This document shows positions 1 to 10,481 of a stretch of 64,000 nt of DNA, in pieces. The translations under genes were made by a program, and so were the position numbers. The notes beneath the pieces were generated by a model. The model was not told where the DNA came from. It ran no database searches and saw nothing but the letters and a program-made list of their open reading frames with translations. This DNA is from Treponema sp. (GTDB taxonomy: Bacteria; Spirochaetota; Spirochaetia; Treponematales; Treponemataceae): positions 1 to 64,000 of the forward strand of contig NZ_JAFRNB010000185.1 in the NCBI RefSeq assembly GCF_017430385.1, read 5' to 3'. The first letter of the stretch is position 1. Each line of letters begins with the position of its first letter.

Positions 1-3000
1 GCCGAGGTAGTCAGAGACATATTTCATCGTTGCGGTGATTGAAGTTCCGTCGCTGTCATCCGCGCTCATGCGGTAGATGCTTCGTGTTTCTTCCACGACT
101 TCACCCAAAGAGCCGTACTTGTATTCTATCGAGCCTGTGGAGTCGGTGGTTTTGATTATCTTTCCGGCTCCGTTGCCGCCCGCGTTCGCTCCGCCGTACT
201 CGTAGACGGTATCAGCTGTTTCGGGGTAGTCAATCCTTACAAGGCGGTTCATGCCGTCGTACTCGTACTTTATCTGCTCTCCCTTGCTCCTTAGAAGCGA
301 GTCGTCCTCGCGGACTTTGTTTCCCGCCTCGTCATAGAAGAAATGTTTCTCGCCTGAGTCCGTGCTTGCAAGGCTCGTCATACGCCCCGCCAGGTCATAG
401 GTTACGGTGATTGGCTTTGTAGAGTCCTCGTTGTATGCCTCAAGCATCTGCCCGATTACATCGTAAGAGTAATTTACTGATGTAAGCTTTTTTCCGTGTG
501 AGTCCTGTTTTTCCATGTAAACAATGTTTCCGCGGGCATCAGATACCTGCACCGTCCGGTTCTTCAACGGGTCGGTCGATACCGTTCCCGCCATGCCGTC
601 CGTTATGATGTATTCGGTCCTGCTTTCGGGAGTGTTGCCCTCGCTGTCCTTCGGCAGAATGCTTTTGACAGTCCTTCCTTTAGCATCGTACTCGGTGTAA
701 GATGGATTAACGAGAATCTTTTCGTCACAAAGCAAGGCTTCCATTGACCATGCCTCAGAGAACTGCACCATGCCGCTGGCCTTTGTGCGTGCAAGGCTGT
801 CATAGGTCACAAGGCCGCTCACATTCCAGCCCCGCTTGGTCTCCGTTCCACCGTCAGTAACACAGCCTGTCTTTGCCGTCCACTTAACGCGGCCTAATCC
901 GTCGCTTACGGCCACAGTCTGAATCACTGGGTTTGACGAAGAAACGCTCCTGTCATACAATGTTTTGTTGGTCGTGATTGAGTACCAGAGACCGTCTTCG
1001 CTCCTGCGGTATTCGTAGCTTACGGCTGGGCTGTCCTTATCCTCTGGAGTCCAGACTTCCTTGAGACGCCCCTGCGTGTCGTACTCATACTTCATTGAAT
1101 TTTTATTCGGGTCAGTCTCTTTTTTCTTTAATTCACGCGCAAATTCCCATTCGTACTCGCTTATATATGTGTCACAGCCGTTGCCTGTAACGGAGACAGT
1201 TCTGACAAAACGCGGGTCTGTGTAATATGTGAACGAGTTTTTCATGCTGTTCGGGGCGGTTACAGATTTGATGTTTCCGTTCGACTCATAGCTGAAATGA
1301 TATGTGCTTGATGAATCTTTGTCATAGTAGGTGCTTAATGAAAGCATGTCGCCAGCCTTGTTGTAGGCGGCACATCTTCGCCTCATAAGGGTTCCAGAAG
1401 CCGAATTTCCTTCGTAAGCTCTAAGTTCGGTTATAAGGCCATGGTTTAATACATTAGAGTCTTTCGCATAGTCGAATTCAGCGTAGATGTCTTTCGTGCT
1501 GTCGCTCGTCGTCTCCAAGAGGGAAGTGATATTGCCCCAGTCGTCGTCATAGAAGTATTCCGTAGTCACGGAGATTCCCTGCGACTGGTCATTGTATTCA
1601 TAAGAGGTCTCGGTTTTCTTTGTTACCCTCGCATAAGGAGCGGAATCTATTTCATAGTCCTGTACTGAATGGGTTGTACCGTTGCAATCCGAAACTGTAA
1701 CCCGCCTTTGCATTCCTTTATTGTAGTATTCTGTGTTGTAATACTCTGTCACTGTTGTTACAGCTTCGTTTCCTGAGCCCTGCGTTTTTATGATGGTGTC
1801 ATAACCGAAGAATTCTTTTATTGAGCGGTTATAAAAACCGCCTGCATAACTGAATGTCGTGACATATTTATTTACAGTTTCCTCAAAGCCATTTGTATTA
1901 TCTGCGGCTTCATACGAAACATTGTAAACATCAGATTGTATGAGAGGATTTTCAATTTTTGTTACACGGTGCATCGCAAAACGGCCGCTTCCAGCACGGT
2001 TGCCTCCCGGAACAAAGTCATATTCAATCTCATATCGTCCGCCCTGCGGAAGATTTACAGCCTTGAGCAAGCCGATTTTTCCAAGCCTGTTAAGCTGGAC
2101 AAATGTATGCTCCTGATAAGTCGTCATTCCAAATCTTCCGCCGGGTATACGGAGAACCCTGTCTGGCAGGCCGTCGCCGTTAATATCTGTGAGTTGGGTC
2201 GTAACGCCTGTGAAACTGTAGTTTGTATTTGCTCCTGAATCACCCTTCAAGATTACATGAACAAACAAGACAGGAACTAATGGTATCGGGATTTTAATAT
2301 CAAAATTCTGACCGAATCCGCCTTCCAGAGAAATGGACATTGTGTTGGAGAAATCAAGCATGTTAGTATAACGCCTCATGATTCTCTCATTGGCACCAAA
2401 AGGATTCAAATAGGCAAAATCGGTCATCGCACTGCTGTTAAAAACTGATGTTCCGGCAAGCCAGGAATCCTTAAATACATCCCCGTCAGAACACTTCATG
2501 AACTGCGTGACACATCCGGTGACATCCCATTCTACAAAATCAATCAATCCGCTTTCTTCAAAAGAAGAGCCGTTATTGTAATAAACTTTGGCAAAGTCAT
2601 CATCTATTTGCTTTTCTATCTTATCAACTAGGCCGTCACCGTTGATGTCATTGTAAGAAAGTGTTGAAATAGTCGCACTAGATGTATCAGTCAGAGAAAG
2701 GGTTGGAGTACCTAAATTTACAAGCTGAGGACAGGTTTTGTCAGTAATTAAATTTGTCGGAGTCAATGAAAGGCCGACGCTTAAATTTGCTCCTTCACCT
2801 AAATTTGAAACAGTGTGGGCTGTCTGTGAAAGAAGGAGCTTATTTCCACCTACATTCAGAAATACCAATCCGTTTCTGACATAATCACAAAGTCCGTCTC
2901 CGTTCACATCAATAAAACCGTATTTCTGACTGTTCTCGCTTTCAGCGGCAGAGATTCCTGCCGTGGACAAAGCTCCAGACAATACAGCACCTAAAAATTT

Positions 3001-6000
3001 TCCTTTCCCAGAGAACTGAGGAACAAGCGCGCCCAATGGACTGAATGAGCCGTTGTATATTTCTTCATTTTCAATTTCGCTGCCACTCATGTAGCCTAAA
3101 TTATCTATAATCTCATAATTAGAAGAATTGTAGGAAACAGTTTCATTTGAGTCTAATTTGCCATAGTAAACATTAGCTTTGATTCCATTGGATTGTATTA
3201 AATCCGGTATAGAGTCACCGTTTATGTCTATGATGTTCTGAACCATTTTGGCAGAGGCATCGCCTGACAAATTCTTACTAAAGCTAGTCAGGTTATTGAT
3301 ATTGATTTTAAATCCTTTGTCACTAAGAATATTTGTTATTGCATTGGCAGTAGCCACAAGATTTAGAACATCACTTACGCCAGATACTGTGACACTTCCG
3401 CTTATTTTCTTAATCGTTCCATCCGTTTCAGTCTTACGGAGGGAATCTAATCCGACCCTGTTATCAAAAAGAATGTCATAGAAACTGCTTCCTCCATAAC
3501 GGTTTGCATGTATAACGCCTTTTTTTGTAATAAAAGGAGCATAATATCTGGATACTGGTACCTGCTCAAGATTTCCGTCTGTAGTCCAACGCTCGATGGT
3601 CACATTTATGACAGAAAAATCCCCAAGTATATGCCCTGGCATGTTTGAAATAGACAAATCTTCATTAGTATCAGCCTCTGTAAAAGTTCCGTCCGAGCCT
3701 GAGAATTCAGGATAGTTTGAGGAATCAAAAGAAACTGGCAGGGTAAAAATATTATCCTTCAAAAACTCCTGTGGAACAGAATTATCATCAATTTCTCTGA
3801 CACTGTTTTCAAGGTCGCTTCCCTTGGACTTACAGGCATTTTCATCAAGCTGCGTATTATATTCGTTCATGCCGTCCAAAACTGAGTTCAGCCTTTTCTC
3901 GGAAAAACTGTTTTCGTTTCTTGTTCCGTTCCAGATTCCGCAATACCAATTGTTAATTCCACCATATAAGATTGAATCTGTTGAAAAGTTTATGTTTCCG
4001 ACAGTTCTTTCTTTCTGATTGTTCTCTATAGAAAAATCATCCTCGGTCTGCCATGATAGCTTTAATGTTCCGTGTACGGAATCATGCACGCTGATGGCAT
4101 CTTCATCTGTTTCTGATTCCATGAGAATGATGTTTTTGACATCATCTGTTACAATGCCGACTGACTGAACTGTATGAGAAACTTTAGCTGTAAGATTCAA
4201 ATACTTTCCATATCTTCCATTGGCACATATTTCTTGAAGTTTTCCTGCATTTTGAGTTAATTTTTCTTTCTCTTCTTTTTCATATTCTGAAAACAAACCA
4301 ATAGTATCAGAAATATTTTTTTCAGAAAGAATCTGGTATTCCTGCCTTAAAGAATAATAATTTTCTTCTTCCATATAGAAATCAGAGGCAATTTCATTGT
4401 AGAAACAGGAAAGTGAATAATTATCAAGAAGTTCGTCTGCATGTTTTATTTGCTCGTCCGACAGGTTTTTATTCCTCTCATAAAAGAGATTTGTTGTATT
4501 AGTAGCAATATCCTTTTTAGAGACGAGCTTAAAACACTTTTGGAAGAACTTTTTTTCCTCATCATCCAATGATAAATAAAAATCATCGCTTTCAAAATTT
4601 TCTTTGGGAAGAGATTTCCAATATGACAAAGTGATTTTCTTACGGTTATCTCCTATAGAAAATTCCCATAAATCCCTTATTGTTTTAAGTTCGTCTTTTT
4701 CAAGTCGAAGTGCAATTTTTGTAAATGTATCAAAATTGTATATAACTTGAACCGAATCGTCTTTTTTTTCAGAAATCGTAACCGTCAGAGAATCTTTTTC
4801 GTCATTATACTTTACATTTACTTTGTTATTTTTTGCACTGCCGTCAATATAGAGTTTTCCATCATCTATATGAGCCGTCTTGCCGTTATATTTTTTGAGT
4901 ACAATCTTTTTTCCGTTTTTATAAATGCTTCCAGTTTTTTTCTCTTCCCTCTTGGAATCAAGGGGAATGCTTTTCGGATCTGAAAAGATAACTTTGTTAT
5001 CTGTAAGCCATTCTGCTGTATAACCAAACAAATCATGATTATGGAGGGTTTCTTTTAGTATTCCATTAATCCTGTCATCATCTTTGTCCAGCAGGCTCCT
5101 GATTTTACCCATTCTTTCAACAAAGCTGCCGCTGTTTTGCAACTCCTCAGTCACATGGAAAATGTCACGCTCGGCATCATAAACAAAGCATGAGAATTCC
5201 TGCCTTACAGAATCTGAGATGCATGAAAAAAGCTCGTTGAACTGGGGGCTTGTAAACTCTATAGGGAAGAATAAATTGTTGTCGATGAAATATCTGGCGC
5301 ATCCGTCCGCATTATGCGCAACATCACGCCAGTCTGATTTTAAAGACCATAAAGCCGTATATGAAATTACCGTTTCATCATCTGAATCCATGTTTTCCGT
5401 AATGTCCGGCTTATTATACAGGCTGTCAATTTCCGGGTAGTCTGGATAAACATGCTCCAGCATTTTTTTGCTGGATTCTGTCCTGGAAACCGATTCACTT
5501 GGCTCTGAAAAGAAAAGCTTGGCATTAAGCCTGTCAAACGGCTGTATGTCTGAAAATGCTATGCTTACATTCCATTTTATATCAGAATTCCGTAAATCCA
5601 CATCATAAGCATTTACAGAATTAGTGTCATTATTATGGCTTGATACAAAATATATGTAATCGCCCACATTGACGGAAAGTGATATTGCTTTTTTGTATGA
5701 TTCAGAAACAGATGAAAGCCGTCTCTCGTCAAGCCTTGTGCCACCGTGGAAAATCATTATGTCCGCAAAATTTGTTGATGAACTGCCGCCCATCCAGTCA
5801 GCGGAGTATTCCATGACGATGCTTCCTGTGAAAGGTGCCCTCCATGCCCTGAAAGGAGTTTGAACATAGAATACAGAATTATATTCGCTTTTTTCTTCAT
5901 GTGTATATTCACGATAAATTCCGTTTACATTATTATTCAAACCTCGCGGTTCAAAAGCAAAAGATGAATCCGTAGATATGTTTTTCAGATAAAAAGAATT

Positions 6001-7935
6001 CCCTTTTTCTATGATGTCAGTAAGTCCATCGCCATCAATATCCGAGAACATGCTGTAAACTTTTAATTCTCCAGACTGCTTTATTGATGAGCGGGTTACA
6101 CCCGCACTGACTGGAAGTGTGGTCGAAATACCGCCATAAATCAGGCTTCCGTGTGAAGAATTAGTATTTGTCTCTTTGCCTATTTTATATGAAAGTGGAA
6201 TCCCGCTTATTGCCTGCCCTGCAGAAAATGAGCCGTCCGAATTTCCCTTATATATAACGAGGGTGTCCGCAGAAATCTGCCTGACACAATCAAGAACACC
6301 ATCACCATTTAAATCCAATGTCATGTAATCAGTATATGAGTTTCCGCTTGATGAACTTCCCTGATAACCAAAAGTAGCGACAGGAGCTAAACTCCTCAGA
6401 CCAAATCCACCACCGGCAGAAAATGTCACATTTCCTCCGCTTGAAGAGGAATTCTGAACATTCAGAGGCTTTCCGTTTGTCCATTCCGTCATCGGGTCAA
6501 AAACGATTAGCTTGCCGTTTACAAAATCAGGCTTTTCATATTCAAAAGTGTAATTCCAGTCATTAGATTCTGCACTGCCACTCCTGCATGAGAATGAAGT
6601 CAGGATGCTTTGTTTTGCCAGACCATATTCATAATTAAATGAATAAGTTTTTAGTAAGGTCGAGCCATAATAAGTGGTGACAGACTTTATACGAAGGGCA
6701 TTCCTCTGAACAAAACGCGATCTTGCATCTACGCGGACATCCTCACGATTCTCATAAGCAAATTTAATTTTGTTCCCTGAATATGAGATTTCGGATATAT
6801 AGATGCTTTCATTGTCATTTATGTATGAATAATCTATCGTATTTCCATGCAAATCAGTTTCTTTAGTAACATACCATGAGAATCGGTTTTCTGCATTTTC
6901 AGGCTGGCTGGAGTAACTTTTCGGTTCATTGCCGTATTTTAAAACCTTTCCGTCTTTAGTCGTCACAGTCCATGAAAGGATTTTTTTGCTTGAACTGCTT
7001 CTGTTTGCAATTATTGTCTCATAAGAATTTTCTTTTAAAGGCTTATATCTGTCCAATACCACATCTGAGCCGTTATTTTCCCGCTTAAGCAGAATTCCGT
7101 CTTTTAAATAAGTGTCGCTCACACCATCGTAGGCAGGCAATCCGTGTCTTGTGTCAGTGGTTATAGAGGAAGCGGCGTTTATAGAAAAACCGCGGCCTGC
7201 ATTTCCAGAATTGCTCCCGCTTGAATAAGAAAGGGTTACATGAGGCTGCATTTCATGAATTCCTGTTGGAATCTCAAGTTCAAAATTAAACGAAGCTTCA
7301 CCCGTTGGAGAAGGTTCTAATCCTTGAAGAGGGAGAACAATTCCAGAAGGATTTGCAGCCTCAAGATTTTTTATGCTGTTCAGACTTACATCAGCAGGGG
7401 AAGGACTTTCGGGCATTGACGGAGCACCGTTTATCATGTCAGTAAAATGAGATGTACGACTTATGATTGAACTTTTATTGTGGTCTATTTCAATTCGTTC
7501 AAGTGCAACCCATTCTTTTATGTCAGTGTCGTAAAAATATGTGTTTGTCTCTTCAAGAGCTCCTTGCTGTACTGAGTGTTCGTAAGGCAGTGTTATGACG
7601 GCATCAATTTTAAACTTTGTTCCAGCCGGTAAAAACCTGTAACCGCCGCCACCGCAAGTGACATTCTCAAGCCCTTCGCCAGTCTCTGCGACAGATGAAA
7701 GCCTTGTGATGCTTATCTCCGTGTCCTTTTCAAGTGCATTTGCTGGAATCTCAACGCTTGCATCGCCTAAAGATACTTTTCCGCCCTTATCGGCTTTTAT
7801 CAGGACAGAAGATTTTTTTTCTTTTTGAGGTACGCTGTCTTTTACAATAGAAGTATTCTTCTGTGCAAACAGTGGCATTGGATTTATAGATAGAAGATAT
7901 ATACCGGCAATAAAAGATGTAAGCAATCGTCTCAT
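1..7935 (-). CDS. Giant secreted FG-GAP/YD-repeat (SpvB/TcdB/Rhs-like) protein, C-terminus outside window
   Basis: The frame starts with ATG at 7935 and runs off the left edge, giving at least 2645 residues. I translated stretches near 7900, 6040, 3228, 2187 and 270-250 and all lie in the same frame, so no frameshift is evident. The N-terminus is a signal peptide (MRRLLTSF...PLFAQ) followed by a beta-rich ZU5-like segment. Calcium-loop/FG-GAP motifs follow (DIDGDGLTD, DINGDSIPD, DINGDGLPD), with SpvB-like sequence between them. The last ~600 residues carry YD/Rhs repeats (YDLAGRMTSL, YDEAGNKV, YEYDGMNRLV). Proteins of this build form shells that enclose a C-terminal effector, or are surface proteins; the C-terminal domain that would decide is not in the window. 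It follows a lipoprotein gene by 2 bp. The part at about 3500-5000 looks more AT-rich than the YD-repeat end, suggesting a mosaic origin. Confidence 0.85.
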   Translation of the reverse strand, partial: MRRLLTSFIAGIYLLSINPMPLFAQKNTSIVKDSVPQKEKKSSVLIKADKGGKVSLGDASVEIPANALEKDTEISITRLSSVAETGEGLENVTCGGGGYRFLPAGTKFKIDAVITLPYEHSVQQGALEETNTYFYDTDIKEWVALERIEIDHNKSSIISRTSHFTDMINGAPSMPESPSPADVSLNSIKNLEAANPSGIVLPLQGLEPSPTGEASFNFELEIPTGIHEMQPHVTLSYSSGSNSGNAGRGFSINAASSITTDTRHGLPAYDGVSDTYLKDGILLKRENNGSDVVLDRYKPLKENSYETIIANRSSSSKKILSWTVTTKDGKVLKYGNEPKSYSSQPENAENRFSWYVTKETDLHGNTIDYSYINDNESIYISEISYSGNKIKFAYENREDVRVDARSRFVQRNALRIKSVTTYYGSTLLKTYSFNYEYGLAKQSILTSFSCRSGSAESNDWNYTFEYEKPDFVNGKLIVFDPMTEWTNGKPLNVQNSSSSGGNVTFSAGGGFGLRSLAPVATFGYQGSSSSGNSYTDYMTLDLNGDGVLDCVRQISADTLVIYKGNSDGSFSAGQAISGIPLSYKIGKETNTNSSHGSLIYGGISTTLPVSAGVTRSSIKQSGELKVYSMFSDIDGDGLTDIIEKGNSFYLKNISTDSSFAFEPRGLNNNVNGIYREYTHEEKSEYNSVFYVQTPFRAWRAPFTGSIVMEYSADWMGGSSSTNFADIMIFHGGTRLDERRLSSVSESYKKAISLSVNVGDYIYFVSSHNNDTNSVNAYDVDLRNSDIKWNVSIAFSDIQPFDRLNAKLFFSEPSESVSRTESSKKMLEHVYPDYPEIDSLYNKPDITENMDSDDETVISYTALWSLKSDWRDVAHNADGCARYFIDNNLFFPIEFTSPQFNELFSCISDSVRQEFSCFVYDAERDIFHVTEELQNSGSFVERMGKIRSLLDKDDDRINGILKETLHNHDLFGYTAEWLTDNKVIFSDPKSIPLDSKREEKKTGSIYKNGKKIVLKKYNGKTAHIDDGKLYIDGSAKNNKVNVKYNDEKDSLTVTISEKKDDSVQVIYNFDTFTKIALRLEKDELKTIRDLWEFSIGDNRKKITLSYWKSLPKENFESDDFYLSLDDEEKKFFQKCFKLVSKKDIATNTTNLFYERNKNLSDEQIKHADELLDNYSLSCFYNEIASDFYMEEENYYSLRQEYQILSEKNISDTIGLFSEYEKEEKEKLTQNAGKLQEICANGRYGKYLNLTAKVSHTVQSVGIVTDDVKNIILMESETDEDAISVHDSVHGTLKLSWQTEDDFSIENNQKERTVGNINFSTDSILYGGINNWYCGIWNGTRNENSFSEKRLNSVLDGMNEYNTQLDENACKSKGSDLENSVREIDDNSVPQEFLKDNIFTLPVSFDSSNYPEFSGSDGTFTEADTNEDLSISNMPGHILGDFSVINVTIERWTTDGNLEQVPVSRYYAPFITKKGVIHANRYGGSSFYDILFDNRVGLDSLRKTETDGTIKKISGSVTVSGVSDVLNLVATANAITNILSDKGFKININNLTSFSKNLSGDASAKMVQNIIDINGDSIPDLIQSNGIKANVYYGKLDSNETVSYNSSNYEIIDNLGYMSGSEIENEEIYNGSFSPLGALVPQFSGKGKFLGAVLSGALSTAGISAAESENSQKYGFIDVNGDGLCDYVRNGLVFLNVGGNKLLLSQTAHTVSNLGEGANLSVGLSLTPTNLITDKTCPQLVNLGTPTLSLTDTSSATISTLSYNDINGDGLVDKIEKQIDDDFAKVYYNNGSSFEESGLIDFVEWDVTGCVTQFMKCSDGDVFKDSWLAGTSVFNSSAMTDFAYLNPFGANERIMRRYTNMLDFSNTMSISLEGGFGQNFDIKIPIPLVPVLFVHVILKGDSGANTNYSFTGVTTQLTDINGDGLPDRVLRIPGGRFGMTTYQEHTFVQLNRLGKIGLLKAVNLPQGGRYEIEYDFVPGGNRAGSGRFAMHRVTKIENPLIQSDVYNVSYEAADNTNGFEETVNKYVTTFSYAGGFYNRSIKEFFGYDTIIKTQGSGNEAVTTVTEYYNTEYYNKGMQRRVTVSDCNGTTHSVQDYEIDSAPYARVTKKTETSYEYNDQSQGISVTTEYFYDDDWGNITSLLETTSDSTKDIYAEFDYAKDSNVLNHGLITELRAYEGNSASGTLMRRRCAAYNKAGDMLSLSTYYDKDSSSTYHFSYESNGNIKSVTAPNSMKNSFTYYTDPRFVRTVSVTGNGCDTYISEYEWEFARELKKKETDPNKNSMKYEYDTQGRLKEVWTPEDKDSPAVSYEYRRSEDGLWYSITTNKTLYDRSVSSSNPVIQTVAVSDGLGRVKWTAKTGCVTDGGTETKRGWNVSGLVTYDSLARTKASGMVQFSEAWSMEALLCDEKILVNPSYTEYDAKGRTVKSILPKDSEGNTPESRTEYIITDGMAGTVSTDPLKNRTVQVSDARGNIVYMEKQDSHGKKLTSVNYSYDVIGQMLEAYNEDSTKPITVTYDLAGRMTSLASTDSGEKHFFYDEAGNKVREDDSLLRSKGEQIKYEYDGMNRLVRIDYPETADTVYEYGGANAGGNGAGKIIKTTDSTGSIEYKYGSLGEVVEETRSIYRMSADDSDGTSITATMKYVSDYLG

Positions 7936-7937
7936 TT

Positions 7938-8624
7938 TTAATCTTCCTTCTCAAGAAATGTTACTTTTGTATTTGAAAGCGTAAAATTTTCTTTTCCATC
8001 AATAACTACCGCATAACCATCATCCCCCGAACAAAGCCTTGGAGAAGTGCCTGAGTCGGAAAATTTAAAGACTTCCGCTCCATTCAATTTAAGCGAAAAC
8101 TCTGTAGTTTCTGGATTATATTCTATGTGTATGTAATTGATTGCCCCATATCCACGGTTTATGAATTTGCTGTCCGTCCACCATTGCAGGTTCGTGTAAT
8201 TTCCCTTGATTATTTTCCCAACGGCATACTGTCCGTTCGTGTTAAGTAAAACCGTCAGCATGTTGAAGACTCCCTTTATCTCGGACTCCTGCACGCAAAA
8301 AACAATTCCAAAACCCGCGTTTGCAGAACCGCTCTCCTTTACGACACGCACTGTACGGCTGCTGAATGTCTCATCTTCAGAGTGTTTTTTCTTTACAGAC
8401 CAAAGGGTAGTACCCTTTGAATTAAGATAGGACTTGTTTTTTGTTTTGAAAGTATAAAGGTTCTCATTTGTATCGCTCTTAGTAAAAAGCTCATCCGTCT
8501 GTTCAATTTTTGATGAAGAATCAATGACGGGAGAAATCTCGTTGTCTGAATAAACTTCTGTTCCGCAGGAGAGAAAGAAAACGCTTAATAATGCCGGGAA
8601 AAATAAAAGTTTATACCTGGTCAT
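7938..8624 (-). CDS. Lipoprotein with LamG/concanavalin-like domain
   Basis: 228 residues. A signal peptide ends in the lipobox FFLSC-G, so the protein is probably lipidated at the Cys near residue 20. The mature part (about residues 60-225) has the beta-sandwich character of LamG or glycan-binding domains, for example WSVKKKH, FGIVFCVQ, INYIHIEYNP and FSLKLNGAEVFKF. No catalytic motif is visible. The stop codon lies 2 bp before the start of the giant YD-repeat gene, and the upstream lipoprotein ends 11 bp away, so these genes are almost certainly co-transcribed. It may be a surface partner of the giant protein (inference). The domain call is by sequence feel only. Confidence 0.7.
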   Translation of the reverse strand: MTRYKLLFFPALLSVFFLSCGTEVYSDNEISPVIDSSSKIEQTDELFTKSDTNENLYTFKTKNKSYLNSKGTTLWSVKKKHSEDETFSSRTVRVVKESGSANAGFGIVFCVQESEIKGVFNMLTVLLNTNGQYAVGKIIKGNYTNLQWWTDSKFINRGYGAINYIHIEYNPETTEFSLKLNGAEVFKFSDSGTSPRLCSGDDGYAVVIDGKENFTLSNTKVTFLEKED

Positions 8625-8635
8625 AAAAAAATCCT

Positions 8636-9424
8636 TTAATCATTCACTATTTGAGCAAGCTTTACGGTGTAAGAACGGCAGACAGCACCTGTCGTCTCTG
8701 AATCAATGAATAGATTTTCAAAAGAAGTCGTATTCGGATAAATTGCGAACTGCATGATTTTTGTTTCGTAGGAAGTATTTTTCAGGGGAATTGATTTTGA
8801 CTGAGGAACAACCACGCTTTCATAAAGAGGTTCTATATACATGAAATGCGTATTAGTTTCTGTATCTGCAAGATTAGATTCTGTAACGGTTATATGCACG
8901 GTATGCTTGGCTGGAACGGAAACCTTATACCAGTCGTAATCGCATAGTTCCTTTCCGTCATAGAACCGGACGAAATACAAATTGGCCTGATATTCATTTT
9001 CAAGAAGGACAGCCTTGTCTTTTGAATTGTTGTCATCGGTCTGTTCCGCAGTTATTTCGGAGCAAATCCCGTACTCATACACTGGCGAAGTAAAATATTT
9101 CTTACCTCGAATCTTATCAAGCCTGTATAAATATCTCTCGCCCGAAACAAGCTCTTTGTCTGTATAAGAAAGCTGCTTGCCCCTGTAAATTTCAAAAAAA
9201 TCAAGATTAATGCTGTCTTTAGCCTTGAGAAGAACATAAGAATCACAGGCGACATCCTCATTCCATTTTAAAAATATTGTATCTTTCTCAGCATAAGAAA
9301 CAACGGACGGCGGGTCTGAAACATCGGGGTCAACGGATGTCCTCGAAAGAAAGTCATACAGGTCATTTTGACATGAAAGAATTATAAAAATCAGGGGAAG
9401 GAAAAACGCAATCTTTCTTTTCAT
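8636..9424 (-). CDS. Lipoprotein with fibronectin type III-like domain
   Basis: I place the start at ATG 9424 (MKRKIAFFLP...), which overlaps the upstream stop codon by 4 bp (ATGA); an in-frame ATG at 9445 is less likely because it lies well inside the upstream gene. The product is 262 residues. The signal peptide ends in the lipobox IILSC-Q. Residues ~40-125 read as a fibronectin type III domain (DPPSVVSYAEKDTIFLKWNE, later ERYLYRLDKIRG). The C-terminal half is a beta-rich domain with DWYKVSVPAKH, similar to pre-peptidase-type domains. No enzyme motif is seen. The overlaps on both sides place it in the operon that ends with the giant protein. Confidence 0.75.
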   Translation of the reverse strand: MKRKIAFFLPLIFIILSCQNDLYDFLSRTSVDPDVSDPPSVVSYAEKDTIFLKWNEDVACDSYVLLKAKDSINLDFFEIYRGKQLSYTDKELVSGERYLYRLDKIRGKKYFTSPVYEYGICSEITAEQTDDNNSKDKAVLLENEYQANLYFVRFYDGKELCDYDWYKVSVPAKHTVHITVTESNLADTETNTHFMYIEPLYESVVVPQSKSIPLKNTSYETKIMQFAIYPNTTSFENLFIDSETTGAVCRSYTVKLAQIVND

Positions 9425-10395
9425 CGGGAAGCCGCCTTTTTGCAAGGTGTAAACACCACGCCAATATTAGCAGAGAATTCAGGAACATTTTTATTTATAA
9501 AATAATATGTTCCTCCCACTCCCATTGAGAAACCAAATTTCCGTGTTAAAAAAACTCGCCCCTCTATAAAGGAAGTTATTCCCCATTGATATATTTTTTT
9601 CATCTCCTCATCCTCATAGAGTGGAGTCCATTTTACAAATCCAAGCTGGAAAGCCGGGCCGATTCCAAATTTAAGTGAATGAATTTCTGTTGGATTCCAG
9701 TTAAACATAATGGGAAGTGAAAAGTCTGTTCCATGGAAAAGGGCGTTATATCTATCGTCCTTACCTTTTCCATAACGATAACCAGCATTAAAAGCAATCG
9801 AAAAATCAATTGTATCATTTTTGCGGAACTTAAAATCCAATGCAGGGTGAAATTCCATGCCTATACGAGAGTTTACAATGCCTAAAAACAAATCTGCCCA
9901 TGTCGGATAGGTATAAGTCCAGTATCCGCCTGAAAGGGTCAAGTCCAGTTTGTAAAAACGCTTGAACTCTGTTTCATTAATAGAAAACCGCTCGCATAAG
10001 TATTCATGTATATGACTGGCAAGAGTCTTTGAAAGGCGGGGAATTGAATCAAGCTCGTCGGATGCATAAAAAAATTTATCAGTTTTCCGACTGTCAACAT
10101 TCAAAAGCCTGAGTTCTGCACTGCATTTTGAATCATCTTTTTCTAAAAATCCATAGATTATAAAAGCAAAGCCACTTCTCTGAGCATGTAAGGTCATTTC
10201 CGCTGCTGAACAATCTGTATCAAGTTCTGTGATTTCCTCAAATGAAATTGCATTATCAAACCAAAGGTTTCTTAAATCATTTGTAAGAATTCCCTTAAGG
10301 GAGTCAGGCTCTATAACGCCAATGGACAAGGCATACAATTTACATGAAAGTATCAACATCAGAAGCAAGGCTGATAAACATACGCGTTTTTTCAT
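9421..10395 (-). CDS. Outer-membrane beta-barrel-like protein heading the giant-protein operon
   Basis: 324 residues. An N-terminal signal peptide (MKKRVCLSALLLMLILSCKLYA) ends either at the lipobox-like LSC-K or after LYA. Residues ~25-130 form a soluble domain with a helical segment (SKTLASHIHEYL). From ~150 on there are alternating amphipathic strands rich in aromatic residues and glycine (LTLSGGYWTYTYPTW, FNAGYRYGKGKDD, FGIGPAFQLGFVKW, GVGGTYYFIN), typical of a barrel inserted in the outer membrane. It is the first gene of a tightly packed four-gene unit, so it may anchor or export the downstream lipoproteins and giant protein (inference). No specific family was recognised. Confidence 0.65.
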   Translation of the reverse strand: MKKRVCLSALLLMLILSCKLYALSIGVIEPDSLKGILTNDLRNLWFDNAISFEEITELDTDCSAAEMTLHAQRSGFAFIIYGFLEKDDSKCSAELRLLNVDSRKTDKFFYASDELDSIPRLSKTLASHIHEYLCERFSINETEFKRFYKLDLTLSGGYWTYTYPTWADLFLGIVNSRIGMEFHPALDFKFRKNDTIDFSIAFNAGYRYGKGKDDRYNALFHGTDFSLPIMFNWNPTEIHSLKFGIGPAFQLGFVKWTPLYEDEEMKKIYQWGITSFIEGRVFLTRKFGFSMGVGGTYYFINKNVPEFSANIGVVFTPCKKAASR

Positions 10396-10432
10396 AATAA
10401 TGGAATAAAAATATTAAATCACATCAAATTAT

Positions 10433-10479
10433 AAATGGCGAGTTTTGAAATAATCTGTAGTTTCCAAAACTCGCCATTT
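10433..10479 (-). terminator. Hairpin terminator after fabV
   Basis: A 13-15 bp inverted repeat (AATGGCGAGTTTTG and its complement) with a ~20-nt loop lies just after the fabV stop. A T-run follows on the + strand and a shorter T/A stretch on the - strand. It separates fabV from the barrel-protein operon. Confidence 0.7.
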
Positions 10480-10481
10480 TT

